From Trichosphaerium sp. ATCC 40318 (Eukaryota > Discosea > Flabellinia > Trichosidae): a DNA stretch of 64,000 bases. Of this stretch, positions 23,586-34,879 are shown piece by piece. The stretch spans positions 124,001 through 188,000 of the forward strand of contig JALMLS010000374.1 in assembly GCA_038496445.1 (NCBI GenBank), in the 5' to 3' direction. Numbering within the stretch: position 1 is the first letter of the stretch; every line of letters begins with the position of its first letter. The position numbers were made by a program, and so were the translations under genes. The notes under the pieces are model-generated. The model had not been told where the DNA came from. It was given only the letters and a program-made list of their open reading frames with translations, and made no database searches.

Positions 23586-25192
23586 TTAAGCGCTAGAGCT
23601 CTTTTGAACACCATTTTGACATGTCATCCTGTATAGCTTACTAAGGTTATACGACAAGTTGCTACAGGTATGAGGTAAGGAGAATTCTGGTTTATTGAAT
23701 TTATAACAAAAAAGGAACTTAGTTATATTCAGATAACAAATGATGTGTAGGAGATTCAGAAACGAGTCAAATGTTTTAGAGCTAAAAAGTTTGGCAAATA
23801 TTTTAAAACTCAGGCCATAAGTCCATGTTTGTGTTACACTGACAAGTAATTCCTCTGTTATTCGAGTACCATAAGTACAAATGTACTCAAGGCTTGTTAA
23901 ATTAACAATACCATCATCTGTGATTTGTCTACAGCATGCCAGATTAATTTTCTTAACACCAATAAGACTGTTCACTCCTTTGTCTGTTATGTGGTCACAA
24001 CCAAAAAGGCTTATTACTTTAGCATTAACTAAGTATTCCATACCTTTGTCTGTTACCAAGGTTCTATCCAGAAAAATAGTATGTACTCCAGCAAGTGCCT
24101 TTAAAGTAGTATCATCGACACAAGCAAGAAATGAGAGATTAATAACTTTTACACCTGCCAATTGTTTTATCCCATCGTTTGTTAAAGATGAACAACCAAG
24201 CAAGTTTATATGATGTACCCCTGCTAAACATGATAGAGTATCATCACTTAGTTGAGTACAACCACAAAGCTCTATAAAAGGTATACCAGCCAAAAGCTTC
24301 AACACATCATTTGATATTTGGTTGGTGCCGAGACTAATTTTCTTAATTTTGTTTGTTTTTTGATTTTGCGTTAACAAATACTTTGCTCCCTCATCTGTAA
24401 TTTCCGTACAACCACTAAGAGATATTTCACATGCATTCGTTAGTGATCTTACACTTTCATCTGTGATATCACATTGATCAAGCAGTATCTTGTGTACACT
24501 ACCTGAAATGGCAATAACACCTTTGTCGCCAATATTGTCACAATAAGATAAGTTAATAGTATGAACTCCAGAGAGTGTTGCAAGTCCTTTATCTGTTATA
24601 TGTGTACCTGAAATATTAATTGTATGGATGCCAGCAAGGTGTTGACACCACTCATCTTTTAAATATACACCTATCATGTGTAGTGTATGAATACCACGAA
24701 GTGATTTACATCCAAGACTTGTCAGCTCACAATTAACTTTGCTCATATTTAGTTTCAGATGATGTACACCTGAAATATGTTCCACCATAGCATCTGTTAA
24801 TGATAGGTCACTGTCTATTTCAAGGTGATGAACACCAGAGAGATATTTAAAGTCATCATTAGTCACATAAATATCATCAATAACTACTTTTGTATTTTTT
24901 AAAAGAGGACTTCCATGCAGCGCAAGTAAATATCCAGTTGAGTCGACATTCACTGTAAAATACCCCAAATGCTCCAAAATGATTGTAGAAAAGAGTTTAC
25001 AAACAAACGTTGCGGATATACGGCATTTCTTGCCCAATAACGCCAGAATACAAAATATAATTTCTGTTGGTAGCCAAAGCAATTCACACGACCTGTCAAT
25101 GTGATTAGACAACTTTAAGGGAAAACTAGTAATAAAAACTCGCTTTGTTGGGAGAAATATCGCATAACGTACTGTTGTACTTTATTTAGCAT
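23586..25192 (-). CDS. F-box/leucine-rich-repeat protein, intact copy 2
   Basis: Same plan as copy 1. A small first exon from the ATG at 25192 (MLNK) joins in phase 0 through a GTACAA..AAAG intron to LSNHIDRSCELLWLPTEIIF, then ILALLGKKCRISATFVCKLF (F-box-like). About 15 LRR units of LxGVHTIxLSGTxITDKGL type follow. It differs from copy 1 in a roughly 80-residue C-terminal extension with hydrophobic and Cys/Ser stretches (FKIFAKLFSSKTFDSF.. to VQKSSSA), which does not continue the repeat. Probable SCF substrate adaptor, substrate unknown. The shared intron position next to the start supports recent duplication. Confidence 0.8.
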
Positions 25193-26096
25193 GCTATGCA
25201 ATATACGTAATAATTGGCGTGTGTTGCTTAAGAACATGCTTGACCTGAGTCCAGGGAATTGACCCGGATTACAATAAAAAAGATCCCATTTTTTAGTCTG
25301 TAGTTACTCATAACCTAACTAATGTCCGTTCCTCATATTTGATAAAACGGATGCTATCAGTGTACGGAAGTTAAGATCCAGAAAAAGAAGTCACAACTAC
25401 AAATTTTGAAGGAGCAAGCTTGGGCGCACCTGGAACAATAGAAATACGCGGACCCACGTTTTTTCCGAATTTTTCGAAAGAAAAAATTCGAAAAAATAGA
25501 ATTCAATACAAAAACCGAATGCCTATACCCACCAATGGATCACTATATGTGAGCGAAGGTCGGGTTGTAGTTCCTAGCACAGCGAGGACACGACCGTAAG
25601 TGAACCAGGCGCTTTCTAGTTTAGTGGACTGCCCTAGCTATGCATCTTTCTACACTGTCGAATTTTTGTTTTCGGAAAATTCGGAAAAAACTATATCCCG
25701 AAATACGAATGTCGATGAATGATTTGCATCTTTGTATTGATACTTTGGTGTTGGCATTGGGTTTAAAAAGTGTAATTTACGTGAGTAAAGTGAGTTGTGA
25801 GTTTGTAAAGTTAGATACCAAAAAAGCTATTTGTTTAGTGAATGTCAGTCAAAACGGAAATCTGTCGCCGATTCAATAGAGCTCAAATGGGAATATCGTT
25901 AATGTGTCGGTAGCCATCAACCAACTTTTGGTATTGTTGACCTTTTGCACACCTCGTACTGCTAGCAAAAGTACATATACAGTCTCGGGGAAATCATTTA
26001 ATTGACACTACAACAAACAGTGAGAGAGCCCATTCAATTATGTCGTCTTAGACTTTAATCTTTGTTTTACTTGTATTTATTATTTAACATCTGTTT
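25193..26096. other. Intergenic region with AT-rich hairpins
   Basis: About 900 bp. A short plus-strand open frame at 25640-25879 has no recognisable features and I do not call it a gene. Two similar AT-rich inverted repeats (25466-25490 and 25659-25683) share CGAATTTTT..AAAATTCG arms. The promoter of the F-box/LRR copy 2 gene lies at its left end. Confidence 0.4.
25466..25490. repeat. AT-rich hairpin (first of two)
   Basis: CGAATTTTTC followed by GAAA and GAAAAAATTCG: arms pair with one bulged base. A related element is at 25659-25683 (CGAATTTTTG..GAAAATTCG), about 170 bp away. Confidence 0.45.
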
Positions 26097-29000
26097 TTAC
26101 AATAAAAGCGCTTGAAGCTCTCCAGCATGCTTCTTTCTTCCGGAAATTTGCTTTCTTCTTCCACTCACATATTGATTCATTGGTGAGTGCTTTTGAGAAA
26201 ATAAAACCTTTGCGGTGTCATCCTGAATAACGCCTAAAGAGAAAAATGAATAAACGAAAGAAAAAAAAAAGAGTAAAAAAGAAAAAACTACGATTGATTC
26301 TCTTACTCTTTTTACCACTCTTCGTCTTAGATAACTGTCTCTCTAATTCCTCTGATTGTTGTATGAATATATCATACTCTTCTTGCTGTTCGTCAGTCTG
26401 AGCAACACGATCTATGTTCAATAACCAGTTAGAAACAAATCAGCAGCGGAAAGAAAAAAAGAAAAAATAATTCTTACCTAGCAACGTCTGTGTTGTGAAA
26501 AGATTAATACGTGCATCCTTGTACATCTTCTTTTCAAGCGCCATTTTAGCGCTTTGTTGCACACCGTTCATTGCGATTACTAAATCAAATAAGCAACTGA
26601 GGAAAAAACGTTTTCACAAAAAAGAAAAAATCAGGAAAATTGGCATACCAGAAACATCAGCCTTTTTTTCAGCACGTTTACGGTTCACTGTGATCTTTTT
26701 CTTGCAATTAATAACACGAACACATTCCATGCCATCAATCTTTGTATAATACATTTGTACTTGGAAGGGTATCTCAAATTCACCTTTGACAAAGTCCTTT
26801 CCTCGTTCCAATTTTGAACTCGCTTTAGATCTGCCCTAAACATAAGGTCAGATACGGGTCATATTGACGATGTCCTTGATGTTTTCTTTCTCACGAAACA
26901 ATATTTAGTACCTTTGTACTTGGCGAGAAGTTAAAGCTGACATCTGAAGATTGTGTGATGTTTCCTTCAACCAAAGTTAACAAAAGGAAGTTCGTACGAG
27001 GTTAAAAAAAAAACATGTGCTTACCCATTTGTACTTCCTTTACGATTTTTTTCGTATCTTTGCCATATCTTTTAAAACACAGCCATGAGTGTAAGTTTAC
27101 CTTTAGGTTTATTTAGTTCAAGGTAATGATGTAAAAACGAAAAGAAAGACAAATAGAAATATCTCAACACAAAAAAAAAACAGAATCAACGTACTTTGAT
27201 CGAAACGTTCGTAGCAATGATAGGATTATCAATAATCTCACGCATCTTACGTTGAAGTTCAAGTGGTTTTACAATAGTAATATTACCAGAAGACTTCTCA
27301 GCAGTAACACCAATAATAGATGCACCAACATTACCACCTTCAATTCCAATGAAACTGACAGTAACACCATTCTTTTTCGCAGTAGATCCAATATCTGAGT
27401 AGAATCCTCTCGCTTCATCCAAATCCGCATCCTATAATTTACGTCAGTTAACAGCGAACACACGTGATCTTCGATATTTTTCCAACAAAGGTAGGCCATT
27501 AACAAAATCAAAAAAAAAAACAGTAAGCTTCGCATTTAGTACCTTGTCAAGGGTACCCAAACCAATATTAGATAATCCATCTGTACATATTATAATCTCA
27601 CTACCACTTTGTTGCTTAGCAATACCAAGAGCAATTGTCAAGGCTGGCCCCAAAGCTGTTTGTCCACCTTCTTCCAATTCAAATAATCTCTCAGAAATAT
27701 TCTCTTGTGCTTTGCTTATATCCTTTACACTTTCAGTATCAAACCCTTCACCAATAGTGATGAGTTTATCATAGTTATTCAATACATCCCCAGCAACTAT
27801 TTGAGTACTTGCTTTCGATGATGCGTCACCGATGATCGATACTTCGTTGTTGAAAGTGATCATTATAACTTTTCTATTCGGATGACTTTTTTTCAATTCT
27901 TCTAATTGGATTTGAACAGCAGCTTGCATACACTCCATACGCGATACGTACTACACAGAGAGTTAACTTTGAATTGTTTGGCGTAATTATAGTACATACT
28001 TGAACGTCTCTTTTCTCTCCTGGAGCATATTGAGAAGCACCTTCTGTGTTTAGACTGCTCATATCTTTTTTTGATTTCACTTTACGTCCATCTTTTGTAT
28101 TTAGCTGAAACAACCCAAATCCTGTTTAAAACACGGTAAGAAATACGAATACATCATTTATCAATTTACTGAACGAGCACATGTTGAAGATGTTTGAGGA
28201 AAAAGAAAAGAGGAAAAAAAGACGAAACGAACCTTTAGGAATCTCAGAAGTAACACACATGGATCCTGATGTATCAACAACAAATATTACTGTCTTGTCG
28301 TCTTGACGTTTCTTTATAGGAGCAGGTTTTAACATATAATCCATAACTGAGTCTTTAGGCATCTCCTCATCTTCCAAAAACATTTCGTTTTTTGTTCCAC
28401 AAAACTCACAGACCCAAACATCGTCATTGCTTTCAGATTGTTTTGACTATTTAGAAGTAAGAAATAATGCATTGACTAAGGTAGTAGCACATACGAAAAT
28501 AGACCCACAAGAGGTATTCTCACATCGAAGAGGTTCTCCAGTAGCAAGGCCAACATTTTCAGCAAGTTCGCCAAGTGTTAACCCAAAGACGTTTGTGTCA
28601 GCCTTTCTGTATGGCTTTGTTACCTTCTTTTCAGATAAGTCTGCATTATTAGCTGTAACGCCTGAGCTACACTTTTTCCTTGGTGATCCTGTAGCATCGA
28701 ATGTGAGTACTTATAATAGAAGAACAAACAGATTGTCAAAAAGGAAAAAACGAATAAGCAAAAAAAATACTCGAGGAGTTTTTTCGTTTTTGCTCGTCTC
28801 TTCCTTCTTCTCCTCAAATATTACTATAACCCACGTGCCTTTTTTTGATTTATTTTTATGAGCTATAATTTTTATACGATCTTTTGCTGTCTTAATATCA
28901 AGACTTTTTAAAAGATCATGATCTATATCATCAATATCATATTCATCGAGTTCATTTTTTCTGAATGATTCACCATATCTACGCGCACGTGATTTCTCAA

Positions 29001-30143
29001 TACCTGCATCCAAGAGCCATTGTTGCCAAGAAAAGCCTAAAACTAATGTTAAAGGCATAACAAAAGAAAGAAATCGCATACCTTCTTCTTCTTCTTGCTT
29101 GCCTTGGTTACCAGAAAACCATGTTTTCAAACCAGAGAAGAGCCCTTTTTTTTCTGGATTCTTCTTACCATCGTCCTCTATTGGTAATCCTGTAATCGTA
29201 ACCATTTTACGGTATGAATCTTCAATAGTTGGATCATAACAATCAACAAAAACGCCTTGTACAAACTGCACAACAAGAGCACTTTTACCAACTCCACCAC
29301 CTATGTGGAATCAGAATTTTATAAGAAAGCTAACAATATGCCGTACCACCAACAACCACAATCTTGTAATCCATACTAGTTCGCGGTATGCATCTTACAA
29401 GTTCAATAAAGCACTCTTGTGCATTCACACCCGTCTTAGCACTAAGTACAATCAATATAAACAGTCACGGCCTCAATTGGTCCTTGAACTTACCTCGTCT
29501 CCATAAATCCTACTCCCCATTCGTCAGCAAGTGCTTTTCCTTGAGCAAAAGATACTTCTCGTTGATCTTCCAGATCGTTTTTGTTGCCCTGTTGTTCGTT
29601 AATCATTATAAAGGAGCCCTCAGTAAGGTTATTAACGTACAATGAGTAGAATAGGAACGCCACCACGTTCGCAATCTTTTACACGTAAAATCTGCTGGTA
29701 TATAGCTGAAACCTCTTCGAACGAGTTATGACTTGATATACTATAGACCATAAGGAAGCCTTGACCAACTCGCTACGTTTTATGTCAGAAATAACAGGCT
29801 GTTTCTTAAACGTACGTAATACTGATCTCTCATTGCACTGTATTCTTCTTGACCTAGTTTACGGTTTGTTTGATGATCTTAAAGCAAAATTGGTTACAAG
29901 CGTACCAGCAGTATCGAGAATGTCCAACATACACGGCAACCCTTCTCCACTTCGTTTTTTATAACGATTTTGTATATTTGTACCGGTTTTAGCTGCTTGT
30001 TGTATACTAGACTCCAGTTTATCTATTTATACAGCGTTTAAGAATAAAATACGCGATTAAATGTTAAACGAACCTTGTATTACTGAGGAGTCTTCCATTT
30101 CATCCTCAGGATACAGGTACACATAAGGACTTGCAAAATGCAT
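26097..30143 (-). CDS. cpras: Circularly permuted Ras protein with SAM, zinc-finger and vWA domains (CpRas)
   Basis: Read from the ATG at 30143 ([20 protein letters not shown]) through many short introns. Ras motifs occur in permuted order: G3 [20 protein letters not shown] (about 29800-29920), G4 GNKNDLED (about 29590), G5 METSAKTG (about 29490), then G1 [20 protein letters not shown] (about 29270-29370) and G2 [11 protein letters not shown] (about 29230). The break falls between strands beta2 and beta3 of normal Ras. A SAM-like domain follows ([19 protein letters not shown]..), then paired Cys motifs ([14 protein letters not shown]) like a zinc ribbon/RanBP2 finger. A von Willebrand A domain has the MIDAS motif DTSGSM, and a Lys-rich C-terminus ends at 26097. 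CpRas proteins are known from Dictyostelium; their partners are little known. All six G-box residues needed for GTP binding appear intact. Confidence 0.88.
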
Positions 30144-30403
30144 CTTCGGCTGTTGTCAGTTGTTCGTTTTGGCTGTTTTAGCAATTGTTTATTTTTAGAT
30201 GTTCGTTGAAATTTTTTATAACTGTTTATCAAGTTTATTGTCTGCTTTCAGCGTGATGTTCTTAAATACCTTACATTTCATAAACCAAAATCGTAACACC
30301 ACGCAAGTAAACATTAGTGTAGCATAACATAAAGGAGACTGGTGGAAATTCACGTGACGTTAGACAAGGCAAAAGGTAAGAAAAAAAGCAAGTAAGTTTT
30401 TTT

Positions 30404-32842
30404 TTATTTCTTAGCTTTTGGTGTCTCAGCTTTGATGCTTACAATTTTAATATCATCATAAGGTTTATCATGCTTATTTACGCGTACTTTCTCAATAGCA
30501 GATACTACTTCTGTACCCTTTACAACACGACCAAAAACAGTATGTTTACCATCTAAATGAGGTAACGGAACAGTAGTAATGAAGAACTGACTTCCATTCT
30601 CATTTTTTCCTTTGTTAGCCATAGAGACCATGTATGACTTTTTATGATTTAATTCCGTATGAATTTCATCCTTAAAATTTTTACCCCATATCGAAACACC
30701 ACCTGTACCATCACCTACAGGATCACCTGTTTGAATCATAAAATCCTTTATAACACGATGAAATATCAATCCGTTATAATAACCATTTCGACTATGAACA
30801 GTAAAGTTCTCAACAGCAAGAGGACATTGTTGCCCGTAAAGCTCGATATGTATATCACCCATATTAGTGTATATAATAGCACTACTAGCAATACGATCGC
30901 TCCCACGTTTACCCATACCAAGAGAAGCAAGTTCCTTTGGTGGTCTCTCATTATAAACATCACGTTCTTGAACAAATTCCGACGTTGTACTAAAAAAAAA
31001 AAGTCGTGTTAAAAGAGTTTGTTTACAAGTGAGTATACGTACTCATCTTTCATATCTTCAGGCTCCATACGTCCAAATAGATAGAATCTAGGCTTAGAAA
31101 ATGCGACAGCAACAATAGCAGGATCAGGTTTTGGATGCTTAGCCAAGTTTCCTTCAGCTGCTGATCCTGTTATTGTACCTTGATACAAACTTGTTGATAA
31201 AAACCGTGCACCAGTCTCACTTGATCCAATAACTCTTATAAGCTCATTTGTTTTTATATTCACCATTTTAATACCTAACAAACGACGTTATCATCAGGTT
31301 TTTAAGACGAGAAAGGAGAAATTATTTTGACAAAAAAAAAAAGAAAAAAACGTGCCTATCATTGTAGAGTACATTACAAAGTTACCAGACTGATCAAATG
31401 TTATGTTACATGGTGAGTGATTTGTCTTATTGAGAGTATGCTCAGTAGCCATACGTCGCCCAAAATCAACTGAATCAAGTTTAAACGGTGCTTTCTCATC
31501 CTAAGCAACCCAATGAATAAAACTTTTTTGACCAAAATGATTTAATAAATAATTGAAAAAGAAATTTTAAACAACTGGTGTACCTTTTGCTGTGCAGTAA
31601 ACATTTGTATGCTTTCATCAAACTTACGATACAATGAACCAGTAAGCGTTCTAAAAATTCTGACTTGTCTATCACTAGCCATGACAGAAAAAAGTGAACC
31701 ATCGTTACTTATTTCTACGCTTTGAGGTTTTACTTTGGCCTTAGCAAGAGCATATAGATCTGTCTGGGTCTTGAACTTGAATCGAACTTTATCAGATGTC
31801 TTTCCTGTCTCTGGATCCCATAGTTCTATCATACACTATAAACAAGTTAAGAAAGAAATCGCACTTGATAACAATCATATCAAAAACAAAAAAAACATTT
31901 TCTCAAAATTGTGAAGAACTTTGTACCTTGTCATCAATGGACACGGCGATATTTGTCTTTGCGTTGTAGCGTAACAATCGTACTGGAGCTCGATGAACCT
32001 GGTGTACAGCAAATGGCTCAGTAACTCCTTGAGTAGCGTCTGTAGCTACGTAGTAATTCATCGCGCCTGTTGCAGTTGTGCTGAAAAGAAAATAAATATA
32101 ATCACACAAAACAAATGCTAACGCGCTACTGACAATTGTTTGTGCGTGTTGCAACGAAATCAAGCAAGTAAAACGTGACACATGTCAAGAACAAGGGAGG
32201 AGAAGTAAAATAGCTTTGTTTTGATAGAAACAAGCGATTTTAGCGTAGTGGGGTTGGTTTTAAAGCAAAATGACAAGATACGTACCAAGCTATTAAAGGT
32301 TTCGCCGCTCCTGGTTTTGAAACCCAGCAACAAGTACCAGGTACATAGTCTATCGTGATTATGTTGATCATATCAAAATTTACAACGTCGAAAACTTTTA
32401 TTGTCTTATCCTCTGACGTAGACGCTAGGAGCGCTCCGTCGCTTGTAGTTGATAAACCAACAATAGGTGCTAAGATTGTGAGACACGGCAAAAGCAAGTA
32501 AATGTCGCAAATACAATTTCAACTGTTTTTTAAGTGTAACGTACCGGTGTGAGCGCGGAAATCCTTTACAAACTCGATGCCTTGAGGCTGCTTCTTCCAA
32601 AATTTAATGTGGCCATCTACTGATGCCGTAACTATAAAGTCTGTTGCCGTTACCAACGTGTGAGATACAACTGCTCTGTGCATGTACGAGCGATAATATT
32701 TTTTTGCTGTTGGTAACAAATCAATGTACAGCTTCTCAAACTTGAGCGTTTTACGCCGTTTCTTTGGTGGCTCAAGATCAAATGTTGGTCCAACAACACC
32801 ACCATCGCTCTCATTACCGTCTTGGTTTTCGTTGTCGCTCAT
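30404..32842 (-). CDS. PPWD1: PPWD1/CYP71-type WD-repeat cyclophilin
   Basis: The ATG at 32842 gives an acidic start ([18 protein letters not shown]), then [20 protein letters not shown], which matches the PPWD1 N-terminus. WD-repeat blades follow: [20 protein letters not shown] with [46 protein letters not shown]. The C-terminal exon (30404 to about 30900) is a cyclophilin: [20 protein letters not shown] with [37 protein letters not shown]. The catalytic-type Arg (FHRVI) is present. The Trp that contacts cyclosporin in CypA is His here (PHLDGKH). The protein is nuclear and associated with spliceosomes in animals and with chromatin in plants (CYP71). It lies tail-to-head after the CpRas start (260 bp) and shares a short divergent promoter with eL37. 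Confidence 0.9.
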
Positions 32843-32953
32843 GTCAAGCGATGAGAGCGGTTACAAGGCTAGAAACTGGTCGCTGTTTGCCTACGCTTAA
32901 CGCCAAAATGCGTATCTTAAGCAGCCATAATTTTTTTTAGCTAACATCGCAAT
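32843..32953. promoter_or_regulatory. Short divergent promoter, PPWD1 / eL37
   Basis: Only about 110 bp separate the start codons of PPWD1 (-) and eL37 (+), so both promoters must lie here. A T-rich tract (ATAATTTTTTTTAG) is present; no specific site was identified. Confidence 0.5.
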
Positions 32954-33435
32954 ATGGTACGCTCTCAAGTAAAATAGCTTTCATTAAATTACCACTCAGG
33001 GTAAAGGAACCACCAGTTTTGGCCAAAGAAACAAAAACAACCATTTTCTCTGCCCACGCTGCGGAAGACGCGCGTTTAACAAAGCTGCCGGCCAATGCTC
33101 TGCCTGCAACTTCCCTGCCCCTAAAATGAGAAAATGTACGTAAAGCATCTTATTGGCGTCAAACTGGGCTCTCCTCGCACTCGACCATTATTATTACACA
33201 AACAAATATTTTCAAGTGGTTCTTGTGCTTGTTGCGATGCCTTGGCCTTATTTCACTTTTGTCGCTTGTAATTTTTTATTAACTTCTCGTAGACAACTGG
33301 TCTCAGAAAGCTATCCGCAGAAAGACAACTGGTACTGGCCGTATGCGTTACCTCAAAAAGATAGAGTCCAAACGCGAGCGATGGGCTGCCATCAACCGTA
33401 AAACTAGTTACAAAGCCAGAAAGCAACTTTGCTAG
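32954..33435 (+). CDS. RPL37: Large-subunit ribosomal protein eL37
   Basis: Three exons. The first is only the ATG (32954-32956), followed by a GTACGC..CAG intron. Exon 2 gives [20 protein letters not shown] and [20 protein letters not shown], with the four Cys of the eL37 zinc motif. The second intron splits a Tyr codon (T|AC) to give [20 protein letters not shown] and YLKK, as in the canonical protein. The stop is at 33435. The length of about 93 residues fits the family. It is a component of the 60S subunit near the peptide exit. It is convergent with eS8. Confidence 0.93.
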
Positions 33436-33797
33436 ATTGTAATTACTCGATTGTAAAGAACCTTGTGGTTGGAGCAAATAAAAAAGACTTCACTCACTAA
33501 ATACTGTATCACCGTTAGTTTCGTAGCGTCACGAAGCGCACAAACTTTTTTCTTCGCGGCAACTTTTTTTTCTGTTATTTTTTTTTCAGTACATTTGGTG
33601 CAATGTCACTTTATGACAACGTGTCGCTGCTACGACAAATGTACGCAAAAAAGCAGCGATATACACTACGCGTATAAGCGTAAGTAGCGACGTCATTTTG
33701 ATTACAATACAATAAACATACAAAACAACAACAGAATTTAGGAAAACACTCTTTTTTCTGGGTGACCCTTGTGCATTTTTTATTGAATCTACAAAAT
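33436..33797. other. Convergent 3' region, eL37 / eS8
   Basis: About 360 bp between two ribosomal protein genes, with T-rich stretches and a CAATAAAC near 33710. No coding sequence. A small RNA gene cannot be excluded but none was recognised. Confidence 0.45.
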
Positions 33798-34755
33798 TTA
33801 TCTTCTTCTTTTTGTCATCTTCTTGGTGTAGAATTGTAATTCATCACCTTCGAGGATGTATCCGCCAACAAAACCGGATTGACCTGGTCTGGAAGAAACA
33901 CGGGCGTAGAGAATACCTTTGCCAATAAGTTCTTTTGTGGTGTCTTCGAGTGGGCGACGTGTTCGGCGAGCAACACGGGCATCAGCAGGAATAGCGAAGT
34001 TAGGTCTGCGTGGTTTGCCGTCCTTTTTCTTTTCTTTGGAGGCTTGGTTGGAAGCATCAGCCTTTCCTTTTGGCTCGTCCTGAGTTACAAATTAGTGACA
34101 ATTCAAGCGCTATAGCGAGTAGTTGCGAGTTTGTAAAGACAAGAAAACTTTTCTCAATGAAAAATGTTAGTCGTACCCATGGTTGACGCTCAGAGAGCTC
34201 TTTACCATCGAAATCTTGGTAATAGTGTTTGAAATACCATTTCTTGAATGGTGTGGCGTCAATTTCAAGGATGCATCCTGTACAGCGTTAATTATGCGCG
34301 TTTTTCGTGTTTCTTACCCTTAACAAGTGTGTTTGTACGGACCAACTCAGTTGAAGTGGCGTTGTATACGACTTTGTTAATTTTGCATTTACGGGTTACA
34401 GCTAGTTAGAATATTAGTACCAGATACCATATCATAAACGTAGAGCGTAATAGGCGCATTTTTAACGCGCCGAACAAATCTAGAGAAAAAACGCTTAACG
34501 CACCTTCTGTTCCCCAGCTGAAACTGCCATTATCTAAACGAAGGGCTCGGAATTTTACTGATCCACCTCTGGTACGGACAGCAGTAACACGTCTAGCACC
34601 GATTTTGGTCATAGCGGCAGCTCTACCAGCCTCAAACTTACGCTTACGGCGAATAATAGGCCTTTTACTACCAGTAACCCTGCGCTTGTGTCTTCCGTTG
34701 TGGGTAACGCCTTCATACGATTAGCAAGCGAAAACAGAGTGCAAAACGCACCCAT
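33798..34755 (-). CDS. RPS8: Small-subunit ribosomal protein eS8
   Basis: The start codon at 34755 is followed after one base by an intron (ATG G|GTGCG..AAG), giving MGVTHNGRHKRRVTGSKRPI. Further exons read KFEAGRAAAMTKIGARRVTA, VKFRALRLDNGSFSWGTEG, NKVVYNATSTELVRTNTLVK, EIDATPFKKWYFKHYYQDFD and SRPGQSGFVGGYILEGDELQ ending TKKMTKRRR. This matches eS8 along its length. The middle is a Lys/Ala-rich insert typical of the variable eukaryotic loop. It works in the 40S subunit. It is divergent from PDS5 with about 125 bp between start codons. Confidence 0.93.
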
Positions 34756-34879
34756 TGTGATTTAATTTGGATACGAAAAAAGAAAATGTAGGACTTAGCT
34801 GCCTTACAAATGTATATTTCTGCCTTAACCTCATTTCAACTACGCGGGAAACAATCAAAAAAACGCGCGGTCTGACCAC
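34756..34879. promoter_or_regulatory. Short divergent promoter, eS8 / PDS5
   Basis: About 124 bp separates the two start codons, so a ribosomal protein gene and a cohesin gene share a compact bidirectional promoter. No specific site recognised. Confidence 0.45.

Noticed and set aside
21686-24213. Plus-strand open frames within the minus-strand F-box/LRR genes
   Set aside because: Antisense shadows of regular repeats.
25640-25879. 79-codon plus-strand open frame
   Set aside because: Overlaps an AT-rich hairpin, with no conserved feature or splice context.
26097-30143. Two adjacent genes (a vWA protein and a normal Ras) in place of one permuted Ras
   Set aside because: The G5 segment continues in frame within one exon into the P-loop strand (ETSA.. 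to DYKIVVVGG), so the permuted order is within a single reading frame.
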